64,000 bases of DNA, taken from assembly GCF_014204795.1 (NCBI RefSeq), contig NZ_JACHMB010000001.1:2356001-2420000 (forward strand), read 5' to 3'. This stretch comes from Nonomuraea jabiensis (GTDB lineage Bacteria > Actinomycetota > Actinomycetes > Streptosporangiales > Streptosporangiaceae). The notes under the pieces were generated by a model. That model saw only the letters and a list, made by a program, of their open reading frames with translations. It ran no database searches and was not told the origin of the DNA. Each line of letters starts with the position of its first letter. Positions within the stretch are counted from its first letter, which is position 1. Positions 1 through 6,848 of the stretch are shown here, piece by piece. Made by a program: the position numbers and the translations under genes.

Positions 1-540
1 GAAGAACGCGAGGACGTAGAGGGCGATCGTGGTCCACATCAGCATGCGCCAGGTGGGCCGGCGCGAGATGCGGACGGCGGTGGCGTACGCGACGACCGAG
101 GTGAGCAGCGTGTTCAGCGGCTCGATCGTCCGGTCGCCGGTCAGCAGCACGCGCAGGTCGTCGGCGTTGCCGGCGACCAGCCACTGCCCGAGCAGGAACG
201 ACCCGGCCATGCCGATGATCGCGGCGATCAGCCCTTCGGCGACGCGGAGCCCGTCGCGGTGGAAGACCCGTTCGACGGCGAACGCCGCGGGCACGATGAG
301 CACGGCCGCGCCACCGAGGAACGCGGCGATCCTGCTGAGCAGCGGTACGAGCTGCGCGCCCTCCTTGACGTCGGCCTCCAGGCCGATGAGCGTCTGCTTG
401 GCGACCAGCGCGAGCAGGACGACCGCGCCGAGCACGATGAGCGTGGCGAAGAAGCGCAGCAGGTCGGAGGGGCGGCGAAGACGCTGGGGCAGCAGCGGCT
501 CTACAACGTAGACGTCGCTTTCCGCGCGTGACTCAACCAC
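1..540 (-). CDS. Flippase-like (lysylphosphatidylglycerol synthase/YbhN-type) membrane protein, N-terminal part
   Basis: The reading frame enters from the window edge, so only the first 180 residues are present and the C-terminus lies upstream of base 1. After an acidic head (VVESRAESDVYVVEPLLP) come hydrophobic segments at about residues 33-50, 68-85 and 100-118 and a fourth at the edge. The motif 'VEPLLPQRLRRPSDLLRF' and the layout match the N-terminal region of large actinobacterial membrane proteins annotated as lysylphosphatidylglycerol synthase-domain/flippase-like. The GTG at 540 was chosen because GAGGGGGA lies 6-8 bases upstream; the frame stays open to about 714, so earlier starts cannot be excluded. 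It is divergent from the molybdoenzyme gene. Substrate unknown. Confidence 0.7.
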   Translation of the reverse strand, partial: MVESRAESDVYVVEPLLPQRLRRPSDLLRFFATLIVLGAVVLLALVAKQTLIGLEADVKEGAQLVPLLSRIAAFLGGAAVLIVPAAFAVERVFHRDGLRVAEGLIAAIIGMAGSFLLGQWLVAGNADDLRVLLTGDRTIEPLNTLLTSVVAYATAVRISRRPTWRMLMWTTIALYVLAFF

Positions 541-742
541 GGCTGGATCCCCCTCGAGGTCCTCCGTGTCATCTCGTTCCCTGATTTCGGCCACCGACAG
601 CGATTCTGCACCTTCCCGGCCGGACCGTGCGATCTCTAGGTTTCCAGTGTCCTCAATCGTCCCCCGCACACATCGCACCGGGCAGGCTACACGCATTTCC
701 GCGTCTCCCGTCATTCCAGGTACGGGACGTAGTCTGTGTCTC

Positions 743-2761
743 ATGTCGGGTGAATTGAGGGTTTTGGGGGCGTGTCCGCTGGACTGCCCGGATGGCTGCT
801 CCTGGGTCGTCACCGTCGAGAACGGCGAAGCCGTCAAGCTCCGCGGCAATCCCGACCATCCGTACACCCGGGGCGCCCTGTGCGTGAAGGTCAACCGTTA
901 CCTCGAGCACACCCGGGCCGACGACCGCATCCTCTACCCGATGCGCCGCACCGGCCCCAAGGGCTCCGGCCAGTTCGAGCGCATCACCTGGGACGAGGCG
1001 CTCGACGAGATCTCGGTGCGGCTGCGCGGCATCGTCGAGGAGCACGGCGGGGAGGCCATCTGGCCGTACCTGGGCACCGGCACGCTCGGCTACCTGCAGG
1101 GGTGCGAGGGCGTGGCGGGGCGGCGGTTCTGGAACATGCTGGGCGCCTCGAAGCACTGGCTCAACATCTGCTCGGCGGCCGGCAGCAGCGGCCTGACGCG
1201 TACGAACGGCACCGCGGGCGGCATGGATCCCGAGAACTTCGCGCTGGCCAAGCTGATCCTGCTCTGGGGCACGAACACGCTGACCAGCGGCCACCACCTG
1301 TGGAAGTTCATCCAGGACGCGCGGGCGGAGGGCGCGCACGTCGTCGCCATCGACCCGATCCGCACCAGGACGGCCGACCAGGCCGACGAGTACCTGGCGA
1401 TCAGGCCGGGCACGGACGCGGCGCTCGCGCTCGGGCTGCTCAACGTCGTGCTGGCCGAGAACGCGCAGGACGAGGAGTTCCTGGCCGAGCACACCGAGGG
1501 CTGGGAGGACTTCCGCCAGGAAATCCTGAAATATCCGGTCGAGACTGTGGCTGAAATCACCGGCATCCCCGCCGCCGCCATCCACAGCCTGGGGATGCGG
1601 CTCGCCCACACCCGCCCGACCGCCATCCGCGCCACCCAGGGCCTCCAGCGGCACCAGGGCGGCGGCACCGCGCTGCGCACGATCGCCTCCATCCCCGGCG
1701 TCACCGGCGACTGGCGCCACCCCGGCGGCGGCATCGCGTACTCCACCACCGGCCACGTCCACTTCGACATCGACACCCGTGACGACCTGCTGGCCAAGCC
1801 CGTCCGCACCCTCGTCATGACCAAGCTGGCGTCCCAGCTCGACGACGTGAAGTGCCTGTGGGTGTACGCGGCCAACCCGGCGGGCTCCAGCCCCGACGCG
1901 AACGCGATCAGGCGGCAGCTCGCCCGCGAGGACCTGTTCACGGTGGTCATGGAGCAGTTCCCCACCGACACCGTGGACTACGCCGACATCGTGCTCCCCG
2001 CGACGATGCAGACCGAGCACCAGGACCTGCACGCCGGATACGGGCACCTCTACCTGCTCTGGAACGAGCCCGCCGGGCCCCCGCCCGGCGAGTGCCTGTC
2101 CACGACGGAGACGTTCCGGCGGCTGGCGGCGCACATGGGGATGACCGAGCCGTCGCTGTTCGACTCGGACCTGGAGCTGGCCGAGCAGTTGCTGTCGAGC
2201 GGGCATCCGTCGCTGGAGGGCATCACGCTGGACCGGCTGCGCAAGGAGGGCTGGGTGCGGCTGAACTACCCCCAGCCCTTCGCGCCGTTCGCCGAGGGCT
2301 TCCCGACGCGGTCGGGCAGGATGCGTTTCCCGCCGGCGGGCAAGGCGTACACGCCGTCCCACACGGCCGGCGCGAGGGGCGGCGGCTCGCCGTACCGGCT
2401 GGCACTGGTCACGCCCGCGTCGCACACGTTCCTCAACACGACCTTCGGCAACAACCCGGAGCTGCGCCGGCGCGCCAAGGACCCGGTGGTGCTGGTCAAC
2501 CCGGCCGACGCGGCCGCCCGGGGGCTGGTGGCCGGCCAGCGGGTACGCGTGCACAACGACGGCGGCGAGTTCCTGGCGGACGTGGAGATCAGCGACCGCG
2601 TGGCGGCCGGGGTGGTGGCCTCGCCGAAGGGGCGCTGGCCGAAGCTGACCCCCGGCGGCGCCAACCCGAACGCGGTCGTGGCCGAGCGGGACGGGGACAT
2701 GGGCAGGGGGCCGGGCTTCCACGACAACCTGGTCGAGATCAGCCCTTGTGCCGGTCCATGA
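743..2761 (+). CDS. Molybdopterin-dependent oxidoreductase (DMSO reductase/formate dehydrogenase-like family)
   Basis: This 672-residue enzyme begins with a cluster-binding motif (CPLDCPDGCS at residues 10-19, with a further Cys near residue 48), as expected for the [4Fe-4S]-binding domain of bis-MGD molybdoenzymes. Family segments follow: 'ITWDEALDEI', 'LLWGTNTLTSGHH', 'FPTDTVDYADIVLPATMQTE', and a C-terminal dinucleotide-binding barrel ('NPADAAARGLVAGQRVRVHN'). There is no Tat signal, so it is probably cytoplasmic. The start is the ATG preceded at exactly 7 bases by TAGTCT (730-735), a leaderless-type promoter; the frame is open upstream to 566 but lacks a better start. No partner subunits lie nearby and the substrate cannot be named. 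The end overlaps the convergent hydrolase gene by 23 bases. Confidence 0.85.
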   Translation: MSGELRVLGACPLDCPDGCSWVVTVENGEAVKLRGNPDHPYTRGALCVKVNRYLEHTRADDRILYPMRRTGPKGSGQFERITWDEALDEISVRLRGIVEEHGGEAIWPYLGTGTLGYLQGCEGVAGRRFWNMLGASKHWLNICSAAGSSGLTRTNGTAGGMDPENFALAKLILLWGTNTLTSGHHLWKFIQDARAEGAHVVAIDPIRTRTADQADEYLAIRPGTDAALALGLLNVVLAENAQDEEFLAEHTEGWEDFRQEILKYPVETVAEITGIPAAAIHSLGMRLAHTRPTAIRATQGLQRHQGGGTALRTIASIPGVTGDWRHPGGGIAYSTTGHVHFDIDTRDDLLAKPVRTLVMTKLASQLDDVKCLWVYAANPAGSSPDANAIRRQLAREDLFTVVMEQFPTDTVDYADIVLPATMQTEHQDLHAGYGHLYLLWNEPAGPPPGECLSTTETFRRLAAHMGMTEPSLFDSDLELAEQLLSSGHPSLEGITLDRLRKEGWVRLNYPQPFAPFAEGFPTRSGRMRFPPAGKAYTPSHTAGARGGGSPYRLALVTPASHTFLNTTFGNNPELRRRAKDPVVLVNPADAAARGLVAGQRVRVHNDGGEFLADVEISDRVAAGVVASPKGRWPKLTPGGANPNAVVAERDGDMGRGPGFHDNLVEISPCAGP

Positions 2762-3512
2762 ACGCCACGATCCGGTCGAGCACGTCCTTCCCGTGAGGGC
2801 TGGCGAACAGGGCCGAGGCGTGCAGGCTCTCCCCCGGGATGACCATGGTCTGGTTGTCGGGGGCCTTCGTGGCGGCGGCGTGCGCCCTGGCCAGGTCGTC
2901 GGCGCCGCCGTAGCCGTCGTTCGCGGAGCCGATCTGCAGGAGCGGGACGGTCAGCCTGGCCGCGTTCTCCGCGCTGATCTCGCCTGAGACGGCCACCACG
3001 CCGGCCGCTTTCGAGCCGAGCCTCAGGGCGGCGGGGACGGCGGTGGTGGCGCCGATCGAGCCGCCGACCAGGAAGATCCGCTTGACGCCCGGCTCCTTGG
3101 CCAGGCGCCTGGCCATGGCGACGGCGCCGTCCTCGGGGAGCGTGGTGGAGCTCCTGGCGTAGAGCAGGACGCGGTAGCCGGCGGCCACGAGGCGGTCCGA
3201 CAGGGGCCGCCACGTGCACACGTTGCCCCGGCGCTCGTAGGTGACGACCACGCCCACCGGGCCGTCACCGGTGATCACGCCGGGCAGGTCGCCGTCGTGC
3301 TCGAAGATCTTGCCGTCCGCCTCGGTGAAGCACCCGGAGACGTTCGGCCCCGTGGGAATCGGGGCCGACGTCGTCGCCTCGGGAACCGGGGCCGGACTCG
3401 TCGGGGCGGGAGCCGTGCTCTGGCCGGGCGCCGCGGCACCGGTGCTGGCCGCGCCCCCGCAGGCCGTCAGCACCCCCACCATGAGCCCCACCACACCTAC
3501 CAACGCGCGCAT
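2739..3512 (-). CDS. Alpha/beta-hydrolase-fold lipoprotein
   Basis: The 257-residue protein has a lipoprotein signal (MRALVGVVGLMVGVLTAC, lipobox LTAC with Cys18), then a Ser/Pro/Ala-rich linker to about residue 50, then an alpha/beta hydrolase core. A nucleophile elbow is visible in 'FLVGGSIGATTAVPA' (G-x-S-x-G), and a late His occurs in 'PGESLHASALF'. It is probably anchored outside the membrane. GAAAGGG lies 5 bases before the ATG. The start is 17 bases from a perfect inverted repeat in the promoter shared with the divergent PadR gene, so it is a likely PadR target. Substrate unknown. Confidence 0.75.
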   Translation of the reverse strand: MRALVGVVGLMVGVLTACGGAASTGAAAPGQSTAPAPTSPAPVPEATTSAPIPTGPNVSGCFTEADGKIFEHDGDLPGVITGDGPVGVVVTYERRGNVCTWRPLSDRLVAAGYRVLLYARSSTTLPEDGAVAMARRLAKEPGVKRIFLVGGSIGATTAVPAALRLGSKAAGVVAVSGEISAENAARLTVPLLQIGSANDGYGGADDLARAHAAATKAPDNQTMVIPGESLHASALFASPHGKDVLDRIVAFMDRHKG

Positions 3513-3529
3513 GGCCGCCCTTTCCGCTC

Positions 3530-3553
3530 AACTATGTCAGAACTGACATAGTT
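3530..3553. promoter_or_regulatory. PadR-type operator, perfect inverted repeat
   Basis: Arms AACTATGTCAG (3530-3540) and CTGACATAGTT (3543-3553) are exact reverse complements around a 2-base centre. The core is ATGT-N8-ACAT, the classic PadR-family binding pattern. It sits between the divergent hydrolase (start 3512) and padR-like (start 3582) genes and can control both. Confidence 0.75.
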
Positions 3554-3581
3554 CCGCGAGCACCATATCCTTGGGCGAACC

Positions 3582-4124
3582 ATGACCTCAACGCTGGGAT
3601 TCGCGATCCTCGCCGTGCTGGCCCGCGGCGAGCGCACCGGGTACGACCTCGCCGCGGCCATGCGGCGGCCCGTCGGCTACTTCTGGACGGCCGGGCACAG
3701 CCAGATCCACGCCGAGCTGCAGAAGCTGCGGGCCGGGGGGCTGGTCGGGTTCGAGGCCGAGCACGGGCCGGGGCCGCAGGGCAGGAAGGTGTACCACCTG
3801 ACCGCCGAGGGCGGGGCGGCGCTGCGGGAATGGGTCACCGAGCCGCCCCGCGAGCGGCCGGAGCGGGACGAGCTGGTGCTGAAGACGTACGCGTCGTGGC
3901 TGGCCGAGCCGGAGCTGGTCAGGCGGATGTTCGCCGACCAGCTCGCCGCGCACGAGGAGCGGCTGGCCGAGTACGAGCGGCAGGAGGCGTCATTCGACGG
4001 GCCGCCCGCCTTCGGCGATCCCCGGTTCGGCAGCTACGCCACGTTGCGCTGCGGGCTGAGCTACGAGCGGCACCGGGCCGAGTGGTGCCGCTGGATGCTG
4101 GCTCAGCTCAGCGACAGCTTGTAG
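3582..4124 (+). CDS. PadR family transcriptional regulator
   Basis: A 180-residue protein with a PadR winged helix over residues 1-88 ('LGFAILAVLARGERTGYDLAAAM', 'YFWTAGHSQIHAELQKLRAGGLV', wing 'GRKVYHLTAEGGAALREWV'), followed by a C-terminal helical dimerisation domain of the Vir_act_alpha_C type (about 95-175). It probably represses itself and the divergent lipoprotein hydrolase through the perfect ATGT-N8-ACAT palindrome 29 bases upstream of its start; PadR proteins usually release DNA on binding small phenolic or lipophilic ligands. The ligand here is unknown. Its 3' end overlaps the convergent acetyltransferase gene by 22 bases. Confidence 0.88.
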   Translation: MTSTLGFAILAVLARGERTGYDLAAAMRRPVGYFWTAGHSQIHAELQKLRAGGLVGFEAEHGPGPQGRKVYHLTAEGGAALREWVTEPPRERPERDELVLKTYASWLAEPELVRRMFADQLAAHEERLAEYERQEASFDGPPAFGDPRFGSYATLRCGLSYERHRAEWCRWMLAQLSDSL

Positions 4125-4567
4125 CCCTCGTGGGAGGCCGTGAAGCCGAGGTTGTCGTAGAAGCGGTGCGCGTCCGTACGTGACTTGTCCGAGGTGAGCT
4201 GCACCATGGCGCAGCCGCGCTCCCGGGCCCGGTCGACGGCCCATTTGATCATCCGGCCGCCGAGGCCCCGGCCCCGGGCGGTGGCGGCGACCCTGACGGC
4301 CTCGATCTGGCACCGCTCCGCGCCCAGCCGCGACAGCCCGGCCAGGTACGTGAGCTGCATCGTGCCCACCACCTCGCCGTCCTGCTCGGCCACGATCAGC
4401 TCGTCGTACGGGTTGGCGTCGATCCGCTCGAACGCCGCCAGGTAGCGCTCGTCACCGGGGTCGCCCTCGCGCGTGGCCCCGAGATGGTCGTCGGCCAGCA
4501 TCGCCACGATCGCCGGCACGTCCTCCTTGCGGGCCTCGCGGAAGAGCACTTCCTCACTTTGCTGCAT
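4103..4567 (-). CDS. GNAT family N-acetyltransferase
   Basis: A 154-residue single-domain GNAT protein. The acetyl-CoA binding motif A is visible as 'VRVAATARGRGLGGRMIKWA' (R/Q-x-x-G-x-G/A pattern, about residues 92-111), followed by 'RERGCAMVQLTSDKSRTDAHRFYDNLGF', the usual motif B region with the Tyr used as general acid in many members. The substrate cannot be told from sequence. The start ATG is preceded by CATCAT at 6 bases, so a leaderless transcript is possible. It stands alone, convergent with the PadR gene. Confidence 0.85.
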   Translation of the reverse strand: MQQSEEVLFREARKEDVPAIVAMLADDHLGATREGDPGDERYLAAFERIDANPYDELIVAEQDGEVVGTMQLTYLAGLSRLGAERCQIEAVRVAATARGRGLGGRMIKWAVDRARERGCAMVQLTSDKSRTDAHRFYDNLGFTASHEGYKLSLS

Positions 4568-4634
4568 GTCCGAATGATGTCAGGGATGGCTCAGGGTCCG
4601 TCCCCGATGCCCCCAAGGGGGCCGAAAAGGCACC

Positions 4635-5093
4635 ATGAATGACATGAACGAAATCAGCCGACGGGATGAAGTCTCGCTGTCCGGCGCCGCGCTCCGCGGC
4701 GCCCCCTGGAAGGCCGCCGCCATCGGCGGCGGCGCCGTCGCCGCGACCAGCTTCGGCCTGGGCGTGATCACGGGCGGCGGCGACCTGGTGTGGGCGCTGG
4801 GCCTGGGCATCAGCCTGTTCGCCCTGATCGCCGCGATCGGCGCGGTCTCCAAGCCGCACGAGGGCGACCGGGTCACCCGCCAGGCCCGCCTCTGGTCCCT
4901 GAAGCACCCGTGGAAGTTCGCGCTGCTGCCCGCGGGCATCGCGGCCGTGCTGGACTATCCGGTGCAGCTCGTGCTCGACGGCGAAGGGGTGTTCGGCTCC
5001 GGCATCCAGGCCCTGTGGCACGGCGCGCTGGTCTACCTGATCGCCGGCATCCTGACCCTCACCATGCGGGGCCGCGCCGATTCCGCCCGGTGA
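4635..5093 (+). CDS. Four-helix integral membrane protein, unknown function
   Basis: The 152-residue protein has a short polar N-terminus and about four hydrophobic stretches: residues 26-46, 50-70, 92-112 and 125-145. Positively charged loops ('SKPHEGDRVTRQARLWSLKHPWK') suggest a cytoplasmic middle loop. No family motif was recognised. AAAAGG precedes the ATG by 4-5 bases. It ends 2 bases before the convergent VOC gene. Function unknown; a single-gene unit. Confidence 0.7.
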   Translation: MNDMNEISRRDEVSLSGAALRGAPWKAAAIGGGAVAATSFGLGVITGGGDLVWALGLGISLFALIAAIGAVSKPHEGDRVTRQARLWSLKHPWKFALLPAGIAAVLDYPVQLVLDGEGVFGSGIQALWHGALVYLIAGILTLTMRGRADSAR

Positions 5094-5095
5094 GG

Positions 5096-5479
5096 TCAGC
5101 CCTGCGCCTCCCGCTCCGCCTGGCTCCGGCACACGCAGAACTCGTTGCCCTCCGGGTCGAGCATCACCACCCAGCCGCTGCCGTCGGGCTGCCGCCGGTC
5201 GTCGTGGACGGTGGCGCCCAGCCCGATCAGCCGCTCGACCTCCTGGTCGCGGGTCCTGCCCTCGGTGCCGTTGACGTCGAGGTGGATCCGGTTCTTCCCG
5301 GTCTTGCCCTCGGGCACGCGGATGAACAGCAGGAACGGGTCCTGCTTGGTCCGCAGCATGACCTCCTCGTCGCCGGGCTTGTCGCCCTCGCCGAGCGGCA
5401 GCCCGGTGGCCTTGCTCCACCACGTGGCGATCTCGTACGGGTCGGCGGCGTCGATGGTGACGGCATGAATTTCGATCAT
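5096..5479 (-). CDS. VOC family (glyoxalase/bleomycin-resistance-like) protein
   Basis: A 127-residue protein with the two beta-alpha-beta-beta-beta halves of the vicinal-oxygen-chelate fold: N-half 'IEIHAVTIDAADPYEIATWWSKATGLPL', C-half 'NRIHLDVNGTEGRTRDQEVERLIGLGATVHDD' and the typical end 'WVVMLDPEGNEFCVC'. Possible metal ligands are the His near residue 4, the His in 'RIHLDV' and the final Glu. This pattern is common in actinobacterial VOC proteins of unknown substrate. The ATG at 5479 is preferred over the TTG 12 bases earlier. The downstream end lies 2 bases from a convergent gene. Confidence 0.85.
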   Translation of the reverse strand: MIEIHAVTIDAADPYEIATWWSKATGLPLGEGDKPGDEEVMLRTKQDPFLLFIRVPEGKTGKNRIHLDVNGTEGRTRDQEVERLIGLGATVHDDRRQPDGSGWVVMLDPEGNEFCVCRSQAEREAQG

Positions 5480-5516
5480 CCGGCCACCCAACCCGTGACG
5501 AGCCGGAACGTCAAGG

Positions 5517-5831
5517 TCAGGCGAGCACCCGCAGGCCGATGACCCCCGCCAGGATCAGCGCGATCGAGACGATGCGCGCCGGCGAGACCTCGTCCCCCAT
5601 GGCGATCATGCCCAGCACGGCGGTGCCGGCCGCGCCGACGCCGGTCCAGACGGCGTACGCGGTGCCGACTTCGAGGGTCTTGAGCGCGTACGAGAGCAGG
5701 CCGAAGCTCAGCACGGCCGTGACGAGGAACGACAGGGTCCACCACAGGTTGCCGAACCCGTTGCTGAGCTTCAGCGAAAGGGCCATGGCGACTTCGAAGA
5801 CGCCGGCCAGCACGAGGACGATCCACGCCAT
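5517..5831 (-). CDS. gdx: SMR-family guanidinium exporter (Gdx/SugE type)
   Basis: A 104-residue four-helix small multidrug resistance protein. Gly10 and the essential membrane Glu13 are present ('LAGVFEVAMALSLK'), as are 'LSYALKTLEVGTAYAVWTGVGAAGT' and the last helix 'RIVSIALILAGVIGLRVLA'. The SugE/Gdx subgroup exports guanidinium in exchange for protons as a dual-topology dimer. The assignment is strongly supported by a guanidine-III riboswitch 36 bases upstream. AAGGGAG sits 8 bases before the ATG at 5831; the earlier in-frame ATG at 5858 lies just after the riboswitch and has no ribosome-binding site. Expression should rise with guanidine. Confidence 0.9.
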   Translation of the reverse strand: MAWIVLVLAGVFEVAMALSLKLSNGFGNLWWTLSFLVTAVLSFGLLSYALKTLEVGTAYAVWTGVGAAGTAVLGMIAMGDEVSPARIVSIALILAGVIGLRVLA

Positions 5832-5866
5832 GATCAGAACTCCCTTGGGACGAGACATCAGTGCGT

Positions 5867-5906
5867 GCGTCGTCTTGGCGTTCCGGGTACGGCGCGTCTC
5901 GTCCGG
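5867..5906 (-). ncRNA. Guanidine-III (ykkC-III) riboswitch
   Basis: Read on the minus strand, the segment starts CCGGACGAG, continues with GCGCCGTACCCGG, and ends CAAGACG plus ACGC. This follows the published Thermobifida fusca guanidine-III aptamer nearly base for base, including the CCGG/CCGG helix and the pseudoknot partners GCGCCGT and ACGACGC (one C:A mismatch, compared with ACGGCGC in T. fusca). It lies in the leader of the SMR exporter, where this class normally occurs. Confidence 0.88.
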
Positions 5907-5947
5907 GAGCTGTCAGCTCATCAGCGACAACGCGGCCCTCGACGGGA

Positions 5948-6745
5948 TCATTCCCACCAAATGGTGACCCATCGGTCGCGCGGCAACGGCCACATGCCCA
6001 GCTCCATCACCGTGGCCGCCACCTCCTCCGCCATGGACGGGTCGAGGCACACCCTGCGGCACGCGCTGTCCGCCAGGTCCTCCAGCGAGGTGAATCGTTC
6101 CAGGGGCGCTTCCCGTTCCTCCACCTGGACCGCGTACCCCAGCGCCGCGGCCAGCGCCACGCAGTCCTCGGCGATGGGCCGGACCGGCCGGCTCACCCCG
6201 TGGAAGTGCTGCCACAGCGGCGTCGTCCAGCTCATGGGATGGCGGTGCGTGAGCTCCAGCACCACCCGCCCCTGCGTGCGCTCGTCGAGGGCCCGCAGGA
6301 AGCCGGCCAGGTCGGGGACGTTGTAGACCACGTGGGCGGCGATGGTGACGTCCACCACGGGCACCTGGCCGGCCACGTCGGGCCAGCGCCCCTCGACCGC
6401 CGTGACCGGCACGCCGAGCTTCTCCGCCCGGGCGGTCAGCCCCTCCAGCATCGACGCCGAGGTGTCCACCGCGTAGAGGTGGCCGATGCGCTCGTGCAGC
6501 GGCAACGACGAGGCGCCCGGACCCGAGCCCACGTCGAGCAGCGTGCCCTTGTCGGGCAGCGCCTCCGAGAGCCGGGACATGGTGGGGCCGTCGTCGGGCT
6601 CGGCCAGCGCCCTGTCGGTACGGGTGCCGAACCGCTCGGGCGAGTGACCCCAAGGGTTGGCAGAGACCTTGGCCATGATCTCGTCGGGAATGGCCCAGGA
6701 TTCCAGGCGCTCTCGCCATCTCGCGGCGAGTTGTTCGGCGTCCAT
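5948..6745 (-). CDS. Class I SAM-dependent methyltransferase
   Basis: The 265-residue protein has SAM motif I 'LLDVGSGPGASS' at residues 69-80, the acidic ribose contact in 'LYAVDTSASML', and motif IV-like 'VPVVDVTIAAHVVYNV'. The C-terminal half ('RVVLELTHRHPMSWTTPLWQ') resembles small-molecule methyltransferases. The start at 6745 (MDAEQLAARW) fits the domain; the frame runs open to 6850, so a longer N-terminus is possible but would overlap the operator region of the divergent acyl-CoA dehydrogenase. Substrate unknown. Confidence 0.75.
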   Translation of the reverse strand: MDAEQLAARWRERLESWAIPDEIMAKVSANPWGHSPERFGTRTDRALAEPDDGPTMSRLSEALPDKGTLLDVGSGPGASSLPLHERIGHLYAVDTSASMLEGLTARAEKLGVPVTAVEGRWPDVAGQVPVVDVTIAAHVVYNVPDLAGFLRALDERTQGRVVLELTHRHPMSWTTPLWQHFHGVSRPVRPIAEDCVALAAALGYAVQVEEREAPLERFTSLEDLADSACRRVCLDPSMAEEVAATVMELGMWPLPRDRWVTIWWE

Positions 6746-6775
6746 GGAGACGAGCATGCCACGCATACCTGGGGT

Positions 6776-6816
6776 TACCCGCGGGTAGCATTGCAGAGTA
6801 AGGTTACTCGCCAGTA
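6776..6816. promoter_or_regulatory. Three clustered palindromes over the acyl-CoA dehydrogenase promoter
   Basis: Seen directly: TACCCGCGGGTA (6776-6787), GAGTAAGGTTACTC (6796-6809) and TTACTCGCCAGTA (6804-6816, inner arms TACT/AGTA). The hexamer TAAGGT at 6799-6804 looks like a -10 element and is buried inside the second palindrome. This is the expected site for a fatty-acid-responsive TetR-type repressor, but no regulator is adjacent. Confidence 0.5.
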
Positions 6817-6848
6817 CGGAATCCCCTCGGTTCAAGGAGATCGACCCC

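Noticed and set aside
653..2722. 689-codon open frame on the minus strand opposite the molybdoenzyme
   Set aside because: It is the high-GC shadow of a well-supported gene: Arg/Gly/Ala/Val-rich, without domains or ribosome-binding site.
5832..5858. Earlier ATG start (5858) for the Gdx exporter
   Set aside because: Adds residues not found in the family and has no ribosome-binding site; the ATG at 5831 does.
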